64,000 nt of DNA, from contig CATNEN010000039.1 in assembly GCA_950097015.1 (NCBI GenBank), forward strand, positions 18,407,501 to 18,471,500, given 5' to 3'. Positions 36,184-46,950 of this stretch are shown piece after piece. Position 1 is the first letter of the stretch; each line of letters begins with the position of its first letter. The translations under genes were made by a program, and so were the position numbers. This DNA is from Macrostomum hystrix. Its lineage: Eukaryota; Platyhelminthes; Macrostomidae. The notes beneath the pieces are model-generated. The model saw only the letters and a program-made list of their open reading frames with translations, was not told where the DNA came from and made no database searches.

Positions 36184-39100
36184 ATGGCCTCTACTAGCGC
36201 AACAGGTACGGATTCGCCGGTTGAGCCAGTTACTGACGATCCGAAGGCCATCACCTTTGATGATGCGACCTGGATTCTGGCTTCTACCTTTGTCATCTTC
36301 ACAATGCAGTCCGGTGAGCAAGTTGGAAAATGTGGTTTTTTGTAGTAATGAAGTGATATTTGTGAAGTGACTACCCGTTCTAATAGAGATCAACCAACTC
36401 GAGTCAGGCGGCTCCAATCTGAAGCCGGGTTAGATTCCAAAATAGATAGCGTAGTAGGCAATCTATTAACAAAGATTGCCTACAAAGGGGTCTGTCGCTA
36501 AAAATAGAAACTGACGTCAGATAAAACAAGGCAGCACACCCATAACAAAGGGTCTGTCGCTAAAAATAGAAACTGACGTCAGATAAAACAAGGCAGCAGA
36601 CCCACAACAAAGGGGTCTGTCGCTAAAAATAGAAACTGACGTCAGATAAACAAGGCAGCAGACCCATAGTGAAGTATAGCATGTCTAGTCCGTAGAAACA
36701 TTGACTAGAAAGGCAGATTACTCCTAGTCCTAGGCTGCAAAGGACAAAGCTAAGTTACAAACTAGCGACTCACCTCATTTGTGTAGGATCAGGATGTAAT
36801 GATATTCAGTATAAAGCTGAATTTCTGTAAGAAAAAATGGATTTCTGTAGCATAGATTATAATGGAGTACGATTTCTTTATAAGTGTAGCGGGATTTCTA
36901 CAGGATTAGGCGGGATATAGGGATGTTTTAGCGGGTTTTTTTATAACTGTCACAAAGGCAATAAATGCGAAAACTGTCTAGTAATACACAAGCAGGCAAC
37001 ATTTCTTCACACCACGATTTCCGAGTTTCCTCTTGAAGACATCGAAATTTCTGTTGCTGAGGCAGATTAAATTTCGAAATTTATAGAATTAATTTCACCT
37101 GTCTGAAAATCAATTTATAAGCATCAGAGCCACAGCAAAGTGACATGTTAGTCCTAACAGGAAATCATGAATAAGAATTGAATTATTTGATTTGACGCGT
37201 GAATCATTGAATCCTTTGCTGGTCTTACGAAAGATTTTGAAATTTTATCGATCAGTATGAGGCTGATAATTCTCGGATATTCTAAAAATCCCTGCTGCCA
37301 GCGAGTAGGCAATTCTGCCAATTTCCGCTGACTCTTGAGCAAAAACTCACACAACTCAAACTCGACTCAAACTGAACTCAAACTGAACTCAAACTGAACT
37401 CAAATTAGACTCAAAATCAACACAAGCCCAATTCAAATCAACTCAAATAGGACTCAAACTTAACTTAAATTAGACTCAATCTCAACTCAAATTAGACTCA
37501 AACTCAACGTCAGTTCAACTCAAATAAGACTAAAACTTAAATTAGGCTCAAAATAAACTAAAAGTCGACTCAAACTAAACTCTATCTCAACTTAAACTGA
37601 ACTCAAACTCTACTCAAACTCAACTCAATCTCAACTCAAATTAGACTCAAACTCTACTCAAACTCAACTCAAATTTGACTCAAATTCAACTTAATATCAA
37701 ACTCAACTCAAACTCAACTCAAGCTCAAACTCGAACTCAAACTCAAGGCTTCGGCCTGCTCGAGTCCGGCTGTGTCAACCCTCGAAACGAAGTCAACATC
37801 ATGGTCAAGAATGTGGTGGATGTGATCTTCGGCGGCCTGACCTACTGGATGTTTGGCTACGCCTTCTCGTTCGGGACCGCGCCGGGAAATAATCCTTTCA
37901 TCGGCTGGGGCGACTTCTGCATCGACGCCAGCCCGGACGAGATGGGCCAGAAGTTCACAACGTTCATTTTCCAGATGAGCTTTGCCACCACGGCCACGAC
38001 TATTGTGTCCGGAGCGATGGCCGAGAGAACAAAACTCACCGCCTATATTGTGTTCTCACTGCTCAACACTGTCATCTATTGTATTCCGGCTCATTGGGTC
38101 TGGGGTAAAAAGGTTCGAATGAATGAACCAAAGTGCCAGAGCTAGAATCGCAGCAGAGAATCAAGGCTAAAATCGCAGCAGATAATTGTACTTAGAATCG
38201 AAACAGAGAATCGTAGCTAGAATCGCAGCAGACAATCGTAGCTAGAATCGCAGCAGAGAATCGTAGCTAGAATCGCAGCAGAGAATCGTAGCTAGAATCG
38301 CAGCAGAGAATCAAGGCTAAAATCGCAGCAGAGAATCAAGGCTAAAATCGCAGCAGAGAATCGTAGCTAGAATCGCAGCAGAGAATCGTAGCTAGAATCG
38401 CAGCAGAGAATCGTAGCTAGAATCGCAGCAGAGAATCAAGGCTAAAATCGCAGCAGAGAATCGTAGCTAGAATCGCAGCAGAGAATCGTAGCTAGAATCG
38501 CAGCAGAGAATCAAGGCTAAAATCGCAGCAGAGAATCGTAGCTAGAATCGCAGCAGAGAATCGTAGCTAGAATCGCAGCAGAGAATCAAGGCTAAAATCG
38601 CAGCAGAGAATCGTAGCTAGAATCGCAGCAGAGAATCGCAGCTATAGAATCGCAGCAGAGAATCGTAACTAGAATCGCAGCAGAGAATCGTAGCTAGAAT
38701 CGCAGCAGAGAATCGTAGCTAGAATCGCAGCAGAGAATCGTAGCTAGAATCGCAGCAGAGAATCGTAGCTAGAATCGCAGCAGAGAATCAAGGCTAAAAT
38801 CGCAGCAGAGAATCGTAGCTAGAATCGCAGCAGAGAATCGTAGCTAGAATCGCAGCAGAGAATCAAGGCTAAAATCGCAGCAGAGAATCGTAGCTAGAAT
38901 CGCAGCAGAGAATCGCAGCTATAGAATCGCAGCAGAGAATCGTAACTAGAATCGCAGCAGAGAATCGTAGCTAGAATCGCAGCAGAGAATCGTAGCTAGA
39001 ATCGCAGCAGAGAATCGTAGCTAGAATCGCAGCAGAGAATCGTAGCTAGAATCGCAGCAGAGAATCGTAGCTAGAATCGCAGCAGAGAATCGCAGCTATA

Positions 39101-42100
39101 GAATCGCAGCAGATAATCGAAGCTAGGAACGCAGCAGAGAATCGTAGCTACATGTATAATCGCAGCAAGAGCTGTACCCAGAATAGCAGCAGGAGCTGTA
39201 CCCAGAATCGCAGCAGGAGCTGTACCCAGAATCGCAGCAGGAGCTGTACCCAGAATCACATGCTTTTTTCAATTCTAAAGGGTTTCCTCAACGACCTCGG
39301 AGTTGTGGACATTGCCGGCGTCGGGCCTGTCCACGTGCTCGGCGGCGTCACCGGTCTAGTTGCCACGCTGCTGTTGAAACCGAGGACTGGCCGGTTCGGC
39401 GACAGCGGCACCGGCGGCGACCACCCGGCACCACAGATGGGCTGCCCAACTAATGTACTTCTGGGCCTGTTCATGCTGTGGTAAGGGACAGGAGGATAAC
39501 ATGGAACTTCTGTGTGAAGGAAGCAGTTTTTCTGTAAGATAATGAGGGATTTCTGTAGGATAATGGGGATTTTCGTAGGCTAATGTTGGATTTCTGTAGG
39601 ATATTGTGGGATTCCTGTTGGATAATGAGGGATTTCTGTAGGATAATGAGGGATTTCTGTAGGATAATGTGGGATTTCTGTAGGATAATGAGGGATTTCT
39701 GTAGGATAATGTGGGATTTCTGTAGGATAATGAGGGATTTCTGTAGGATAATGAGGGATTTCTGTAGGATAATGAGGGATTTCTGTAGGATAATGAGGGA
39801 TTTCTGTGGGATAAATTCGGATGAATTAGGTTTTCCTTAAGACAGTAGAGGGATTTGTGCAGGAATAAGAGGGATAAAGGGGATGTAGGCTATGCTGTTA
39901 CTGCTGTGGTAAGTGACTAGTTATCGAGTAACTGGAAAATGCATCTGTCATCGGCATCCAAGTCGCCTGTCCGAACTCTGAATAAGGTGGGGCTGGCTCG
40001 GATTCAACTGCGGCAGCACCTTCGGCATTCGCGGTGGCAAATGGAAGCTGGCTGCGAGATCGGCTGTCACCACCATCTTGTCTTCTGTTGGCGGCGGCTT
40101 GTCAAGCTTAGGCCTGACGTGAGTACAGCCAAAGGCTGAAAACTGTACTGAAAATACACTAAACAGATAGGAACACTGATGCATTGGAACCAGCTAGTCA
40201 GCCAGCCTTCATTGGTCCGGAAAATTGTAGTTTTGTCGTGGAGTAGTCAAGATTCACAGAACTATGGTACAGCTCTGACACGTTACAGATGAAAAAACTG
40301 ATTTTTTGGCTATTTGTCACATAGGTATTTAATTTCTAATTGTAGATTTGCCATTTGTCGGGGAAAATTTGACATTGCCGACATAGTTAACGGTGTGCTT
40401 GGAGGATTAGTCTCAATTACAGGTAAGCCACGAGAGATTATTAACCTAAAAGTCTTATAAATTGCTGGAATTATCTCGCTCACTCACTCCCCAATTACCC
40501 TTCCCTCACTCCTCAACTATCCCTCCTCCACTCCTCAATTATCCCTCCTCCACTCCTCAATTATCCCTCCTCCACTCCTCAATTATCCCTCCTCCACTCC
40601 TTAATTATCCCTCCTCCACTCCTCAATTATCCCTTCCCTCACTCCTCAATTATCCCTTCCCTCACTCCTCAATTATCCCTCCTCCACTCCTCAATTACCC
40701 TTTCTCCACTCATTAATTATCCCTTCCCTCACTCCTCAATTATCCCTCCTCCACTCCTCAATTATCCCTTCCCTCACTCCTCAATTATCCCTCCTCCACT
40801 CCTCAATTACCCTTTCTCCACTCATTAATTATCCCTTCCCTCACTCCTCAATTATCCCTCCTCCACTCCTCAATTATCCCTTCCCTCACTCCTCAATTAT
40901 CCCTTCCCTCACTCCTCAATTATCCCTCCTCCGCTACCCCAAATATCCCTCCGCCGCTACCCCAAATTATCCCTACTCCGCTACCCCAAATATCCCTCCT
41001 CCGCTAACACAAATTATCTCTCCTCCGCTACCACAAATTATCCCTCCTCCGCTACCACAAATTATCCCTCCTCCGCTACCACAAATTATCCCTCCTCCGC
41101 TACCCCAAATTATCCCTCCTCCGCTACCCCAAATTATCCCTCCTCGGCTACCCCAAATTATCCCTCCTCCGCTACCCCAAATTACCCATCCCTCTGTCTA
41201 TCTATCTATTATACTAAAAAATTGCTTCAAGGAATGTGCGCCCTCGCCCATCCGTGGGAGTCTCTGCTCATCGGCTTCATCGCCGGCTTCTTCACCACCG
41301 GAGCCACCCGGCTAATTGCCCGACTGCGCATCGACGACCCGGTGGGTGTCATCCCGGTCCACATGGTCTGCGGTTTCTGGGGCCTGCTTGCTACCGGCCT
41401 GTTTGTTGACAAGGTCTGGGCTCTCTCTTTCACTGAGTCATTGACAGGAGACGATAAAATTCTTTTGACAGACCTGGTTTTCAACGATTTAAGGGGAGTG
41501 AAGGAGAGATAAGGGGAGTGAAGGAGAGATAAGGGGAGTGAGGGAGAGATAAGGGGAGTGAGGGAGAGATAAGGAGAGTGAAGGAGAGATAAGGGGAGTG
41601 AGGGAGAGATAAGGGGAGTGAAGGAGAGATAAGGAGAATTGTTAGTCAAGCGGCAAATTTAACTGATAAAGTCCTTATTGACCCTATCTCAAAATTTCGT
41701 TCCGTCAGTCTCATATAATTGGTTTGAATATAGAACACCCGTGAACTCTCTATCTTGTATCACCTCATCACACGATTGCAATTTTGACAGGACGAATTGG
41801 AAAATTTGACAAAAGGCCGCTACGGCCTCTTCAAAGGTGGCGGCTTTTACCTATTGGGCATACAGGCCCTATCTGCTGTGTGCATTAGCGCCTGGGCTGT
41901 GGTCAACACACTGGCGCAACTACTGGTGAGACTGTTAGACAATCTGTTAGACGGAATTGAAACACCTTAGACAGAAGTGAAACATTCTTTTATTTAAACG
42001 TGTTAGACAAAAGAAAAACCTGTCAAAACATGTTAAAACCTGTTAAAACCTGTTAAAACCTGTTATCTCTAAAACATCACAGCTAATTCAACAACTAGTC

Positions 42101-42412
42101 GGCCTTCGAGTTAGCGTTGAAAATGAACTTCTAGGCGCAGACTTTTGTGAGCACAATATTACTCACCCCAGCTTAGCCGCCCTGCTTAAAGAGAACAATC
42201 AGCAGCAGCAGCAGCAGCAGCAGCCGCCAACAATTAGGGAGGAACCTGAAGGTCGCACCGCTCTGGGCTTGCGTCGTCGAACTGTCGTTGACGACCTGGC
42301 TGAACAGTCGGCAGTAACCGAGCCGCAGGTGTCGGAGAATGAGATCGAATTGAAGGAGAACGCTGCTCAAATTGACTCTGGCGTGTCGAATGGCGGCTTC
42401 ACGGCTGCTTGA
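36184..42412 (+). CDS. Ammonium transporter (AMT/MEP family)
   Basis: Eight exons: 36184-36313, 37748-38112, 39281-39480, 39987-40118, 40346-40422, 41232-41413, 41791-41925, 42083-42412 (1551 nt, 516 aa; all phases agree). It should conduct ammonium/ammonia across the plasma membrane through 11 helices. Family signatures: [15 protein letters not shown] (helix 1), [52 protein letters not shown] with the first pore His (H183), [27 protein letters not shown], and [19 protein letters not shown] with the second pore His (H345). The cytoplasmic tail starts [16 protein letters not shown] as in AMTs and has a polyQ run. Both twin histidines are present, so it should be active. Introns 1-6 all carry tandem repeats. 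Poly(A) signal AATAAA is at 42819-42824. It belongs to AMT, not Rh. Confidence 0.96.
36473..36668. repeat. Three 63-bp repeats with CRE palindrome (AMT intron 1)
   Basis: Three copies containing GGGTCTGTCGCTAAAAATAG and, in each, CTGACGTCAG, a perfect TGACGTCA (CRE) site. Confidence 0.9.
37288..37358 (-). repeat. 3' fragment of SINE family A (AMT intron 1)
   Basis: GCCAGCGAGTAGGCAATTCT and the following CTGACTCTTGAGCA match the 3' part of the copy at 43898-44190. Confidence 0.6.
37366..37747. repeat. ACTCAA-based minisatellite ending at the AMT exon 2 acceptor
   Basis: Degenerate 10-11-bp units (AACTCAAACTC). The last units directly form the 3' splice site (ACTCAAG then exon), leaving no polypyrimidine tract. 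Confidence 0.9.
38140..39155. repeat. 25-bp minisatellite, TAGCTAGAATCGCAGCA family (AMT intron 2)
   Basis: About 40 units of 25 bp with AAGGCTAAAATCGCAGCA variants; block-wise higher-order repeats are evident (for example around 38640 and 38910). Same unit as in the SH2 gene intron 1. Confidence 0.95.
39160..39257. repeat. 24-bp short array at the end of AMT intron 2
   Basis: Four units containing AGAATCGCAGCAGGAGCTGT; a subtype resembling the array at 24008. Confidence 0.9.
39535..39815. repeat. 21-bp minisatellite (AMT intron 3)
   Basis: About 13 units based on GGATTTCTGTAGGATAATGA. Confidence 0.95.
40485..41190. repeat. 20-bp minisatellite (AMT intron 5)
   Basis: Units CTCCACTCCTCAATTATCCC, changing to TCCGCTACCCCAAATTATCC-type units after about 40925, so two subfamilies lie side by side. 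Confidence 0.95.
41497..41636. repeat. 20-bp purine-rich minisatellite (AMT intron 6)
   Basis: Seven units AAGGGGAGTGAAGGAGAGAT. Confidence 0.95.
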
Positions 42413-42439
42413 CTCGAAAAAACACTCTTTGAACTGGGC

Positions 42440-42520
42440 GGCTGTTCAGTCTATGGACTGTGAGGACGCCACACCCATGACTTTAACTACCCCTGCTAAT
42501 GCTGGACTCACTTAATAGTA
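42440..42520 (+). repeat. 3' UTR element shared with the NHE gene (family B)
   Basis: GGCTGTTCAGTCTATGGACT begins 28 bp after the AMT stop codon and continues with CCCCTGCTAATGCTGG. The same element is 48 bp after the NHE stop codon at 58436. Confidence 0.7.
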
Positions 42521-42537
42521 GAAAGATGACGCTACGG

Positions 42538-42650
42538 GGGAATTCAAATACCCACTGCTCACCTCACGAAATGCTGATATCATTGTTAAGAGCTTCGAAT
42601 TTTCTACCTAGAGGTCGGGAGTTCGTGTCAGCCCATATAGAAAGCAATCT
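42538..42650 (+). repeat. Composite repeat: family C fragment plus tRNA-like sequence
   Basis: GGGGGAATTCAAATACCCAC resembles the start of the repeat at 15893. It is followed by TGTTAAGAGCTTCGAATTT...GAGGTCGGGAGTTCGTGTC, which resembles tRNA A and B boxes. Confidence 0.5.
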
Positions 42651-42818
42651 GTATCCTTTAGCTTACTTAATTCAATGTCGCCATGACACCCAACGGAAAT
42701 TAAAATGCACTTTGGCGTAATACGTTTTGGCCATAGACAATATAAATTCCGATAAGTAATATCTAATGCAATTTTACATAAGTTCAGTACAGTGGCTAAA
42801 TTACTGAATAATAAGCGT

Positions 42819-42824
42819 AATAAA
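42819..42824 (+). terminator. Poly(A) signal AATAAA, AMT gene
   Basis: Canonical hexamer 407 bp after the stop; it would place the repeats above in the 3' UTR. Confidence 0.4.
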
Positions 42825-43366
42825 ATGCTGTAGTTTAAAGAGACGAACGGCTAAAAAATATTTAACCTTCTCTATCATTTCTCATTGTGTTAAATCATTT
42901 TTCTTCAGTTACTAAATTTTCGTCTATAGCAAGTCTACTCAGAGTTTGCTGAGAATGTTAACTGCTTAGCGTTTTGCTACTATATTTAGTTTTTTTCAAC
43001 GCCGTTAAGTGTACTCATGGCGAGTGTACACTTTGCGTTGCCATGACAACTAATGCGACAACAGATAGACTCATTGGTACGCAGTACAGCAGCAGTACTC
43101 AGCAGGTACTGGTAGGGGAGTGAGGGAGTGAGGGAGTTAGATAGACAATTGTAGCTATAAAAAAAGTACTGAGAACGGTCCGTGCAAAATTTCTGTCCTA
43201 AAAGCTAGACTTTGGTTTCTAAAGAGCTGCTGAAAGTGCAAAGCAATTTACTCGTAAAAAAGACTAATTTCTCAACTCGGTTACACCATTAGTTTAAACG
43301 TTGACCCGACAAAGAAAAAAAAATCGGAGTCCAAAACGAAATATCTCGAACAACTTTGTGAGAAGC
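42825..43366. other. Intergenic region and promoter of the Ly6 gene
   Basis: AT-rich; contains TATAAAAA at 43156-43163 upstream of the Ly6 start codon. Confidence 0.5.
43156..43163 (+). promoter_or_regulatory. TATA box candidate of the Ly6 gene
   Basis: AGCTATAAAAAAAG, 211 bp upstream of the ATG at 43367. Confidence 0.4.
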
Positions 43367-44583
43367 ATGACTGTCAAATTTGAAGTAATCGCAGGTAAGA
43401 TTTTTCTGCTGAGTTTTACTACATAATCTCTGGTATAGACAAATCAAAATATATTAGACAGAATTTACCTATGTTCGGCAGAATCTAGACATGTTAGAAA
43501 AATAAATAAATGTTATACGGGATCGGAAAATGTTAGACATCGTTTTAAAATGCTAAAAGCGGAATATACTCGTCAGTAAAATAGCTTCAGTTTTCAAAAG
43601 GAAAGAGCTCTCGCTACAAACTTATTAATATTTTCTACTTCAGTGGTGTTCACAGCTCTGCTATGTCTCCTCTGTCCACCACTCGATGCTGTAACATGTT
43701 ACGCTTGCAACGGCCAGTGTTCACCCTTCTCGCCAACAGATTCAAATGTTACAACAACCGTCGGGTGTAGTTCATGCCAGGTGAGGTAACTGAATCTATC
43801 TAAAATCATGAAATCTTAAATATTTTTAAGAAATCTTAAATATCCTATCAAATATATCTAATTAGTAATAATACTTGCAGGAGGACTGCAGGCAAGGGTA
43901 CATTATTTGGTGACACTAGACCCGAAGCCAGCGAGGAGGCAATTCTGCCCATTTCGCTGACTCCTGAGCACACACTCACATCTGCCCTGACTTTCTTATA
44001 ATCGTCAGGCAGCATACACTTTCGCTGTTCCATGGAGGTTGTCCCTCAAGGGCGTAAATTGCACGACTAGACCCCAAGCCTTCTCTCCGCGGCTGCGCCC
44101 CAAATAAATGTGGCTTCACCACGGAATTGAGCTTAATCAGGGATCTGAATGCGAGAGACAAATGCGTTAACTGCTTTGCACTCATATGGTTATAAAGTTT
44201 TAGATGTCTACAGAATAAAAGTGCTGTTTAATATTGCTATTTAAAGGGTATTCAAATGGTAAAAGTGATTTAAACTCTCACTAATTAAAACTCTACTATT
44301 CGGCTCTCCACAGTACGTCGTAGCCTACGGTGGCTTTGGCGATCTGTCCAGCATTGAGGACGTTGGAATGCCATTGTGCTCCAATACGCAGTGCTCAAAC
44401 GGCGACGAAGACGCCTATTCGTTCCAGTACGTTTTGAACTCATACGTGTACACAATGCCCGCTTATTCAACCTGCTGCAATAGCGACCTGTGCAACAATG
44501 TCTCTGGGGCGGAGTCAGCTGCTGCGCCATTGATGTGGCTGCTAGCTGGCTCAGTAGCACTTGTGGCTACGGTTCGCTGTTAG
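43367..44583 (+). CDS. GPI-anchored Ly6/uPAR (three-finger) domain protein
   Basis: Three exons: 43367-43394, 43644-43780, 44314-44583 (435 nt, 144 aa; phases 1 and 0 agree). Residues 1-25 are a signal peptide ending PPLDA. The mature part starts VTCYACNGQC, typical of the first cysteines of a Ly6 fold, and ends with STCCNSDLCNN, the conserved CC...CN motif. After it come small residues (SGAESAAA) and a hydrophobic tail (LMWLLAGSVALVATV), a GPI-attachment signal. It is therefore predicted to be a cell-surface protein; the ligand is unknown. The intron before the last exon carries a SINE. The exon layout (signal split, then two Ly6 exons) fits the family. No close named ortholog was recognised. 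Confidence 0.88.
43898..44190 (-). repeat. tRNA-derived SINE, family A (Ly6 intron 2)
   Basis: On the minus strand a degraded tRNA-like head (about 44110-44190) leads into CCACATTTATTTGGGGCGCA, then a body matching 50203-50525 in order: CGTGCAATTTACGCCC, GGAACAGCGAAAGTGTATGC, CAGGAGTCAGCGAAATGGGC. Confidence 0.75.
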
Positions 44584-46950
44584 ATAACTAAGGCCGTTGG
44601 ACCCTTAATTATTCTGCGATAAAAAATGTTTTTCTAGAATTTTCAAGTTTTGCAAGAGTTTTTTCTTGCGTCCTTTGTACGAGAAAAGCAACAACTCAAC
44701 TTTCTTAACCAATTAAAATATTCTACGATCGTATGATGCGCAAAAAAGTACATACATGTCGCTCCATCATAATTATTCCACTAAAACAAAATATTGCTAT
44801 AAGAACACCGGAAAATCCTAAACTAAAACGCCAGTTTTTGTATCATTGAAAGACTAAAATACTGCTTTAACGCGACCAGAATTACTCTATACGTTTTTAC
44901 TACTAAGCTTAAAAGTAAAGCTTTCCTCAATTATCACTGAATCTCCTGGAAAATATCATATCTAAAAGTTTATTAGCATTTACGCGACTGAATTGTTATT
45001 TTCAATTCCGGGTTTTGTTTTTTATGTTGACGAGCTTTAAAACACGATATATCTTATAAAAGTGCGCTCGGTAATTATTCTCTAACTTGTAAGATGATTC
45101 TTTCTGCACAGAAAAACATATGTACCAGCTAAAATATCAGTTCATGACAAAAGTAGTGACAGATTTTTTAAACTGCCAATTTTATATTTTCAAAATTTCC
45201 GTTTTTTACGAAATAACGGGCGGACAAGGGTCCTCTAAATGTGAACATCTTTTTTTTTCACTATAATAGGCATTTAACGAGTTGTCTTTTTGATTGATAT
45301 AATGTGCATGGGCTACATACCTACATTATCGCACCGTGATTAAGCGTCGCTAGTTTGAAAGACAATAGATAATTATAGTAAATTAGAGATTCAAGCTTTA
45401 TTTGAGCTTGCTAATGTTATGAAGCAATTACGCTTTGTTATGATACCTTATGGTATGTACGAGCCGTAGTTATGGTAGATTTCTAAATATCGATTATGTA
45501 GGTTCACGGCTCGTTTATCATTATTTTAGCGAAGAAATAGACGAATTAGGAGACTACCAATGGCGACGCGTATTGACATGCAGAGTAAAAGAGACGCTAA
45601 TTGAGCCAACGAGAAGCTGGCACAATGAACGAATAGAAAGAAATCACGGCGGGGCACCAGAAAAATATAGCGAAAATAAAAAACGCAATCTAAGCATTGG
45701 TTGCAGGACATACAGGGACGAACACATATGAACAGTGGGCGTGAGGCAAACGGACGAACTTAAGGAGAGAATATTATCTCTCATAATGTCCTCTCCCTAA
45801 CGACCCCGGCCGGATGATTTTTTGACGCTGGATGATGGCAGGCGTTGCTGTAAACGATCCCAGGATCCATCGAAATCATCATCACTAACATCGCCAACAA
45901 AAGCAAAAACAGCAGCGGCAAGCAGAAGCCTTGAAATCCTTTACATCATGAACAGCCTTACAGGACATTGCATTGCTTCCAGCTCCACAGGGCTCCAGCG
46001 ATGCAGGTACAAACGGGCGGACAAACGGATTCGTACGCAATGTTATCATTGCTGAGTAGAATGTATGAAATAAAGTCGTCAGAGAGTCGCCAGGTTAGCT
46101 GTGGGGCCTCCCCTTACAGTGCTTTGATGCTGAAATCTGATGCAAGCACATTGCCAGCAAGGAGCCGTAAGACAGCCTTAGCCAGCTGGTTGCCTTATGC
46201 AGTATACGTTAAGAGATTATAGCTCCAGCCATGCAATGCAAGAACCGACTAGTATAGTTTGCTTTAGCACTAAAGTTACTTTAGTACTTTAGTAGTCCAT
46301 TGCGAAGCTCATGAAGTTGTTATTGACTTATTATTTATCATAGCGCGCGCCCACCGAGCTGGGAGAAATTGGGCTGCAATTAAATTAGACTGCCGAGCCG
46401 ATTTAAATAGCACTACTAAAGCAAAAAACTCACAGAAACCTGGAAAATGTGGAACCGACATTTTGGAGAAATTTGCGAGATTTGGATCTGACACTTGAAT
46501 TAGCAAAGATGATATAATAACAGGATATATGTTATATTTTTAATATTATCTTTGCTTTCGTGAAATTGATCTTTTTCATTTAAAAATGGGCGTGAAAATA
46601 CATCGCTAAGTATGTATTTAAACAAGTTTAACGGTTATATTGCAATACATGGCATTCAAAAAAATATATGACACGATGGCTATTAAAGAACAAGCGAAAA
46701 TGAGGTTGTTATTAATTTATTGATAGCTGTTAACATTATGCTTTAGCTTAAGTCAAACGTTTAATAGGATTTCATTGAATTAATAAGTTATTGTCATTTG
46801 TTTTTTTAACTGTACAAGTACAACCAGAAGCAGCCCACTACTGTGTACTTAGGGATAAGAGAATTCATAAGACAAAGGAGATATGTTGGTTTCTTTAAAA
46901 ATAAAAAAATTACTCAGACAGAATTAGGTCACTAAGGCTAGACTTTCAAA
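44584..46950. other. 2.4-kb gene-poor AT-rich region
   Basis: No ORF with a recognisable family. A GC-richer island at about 45790-46220 gives short ORFs without domain signature. No tandem arrays, unlike the first 42 kb. Confidence 0.5.

Noticed and set aside
45450-46222. Small ORFs in the gene-poor region
   Set aside because: No homology, no promoter element and no splice structure recognised.
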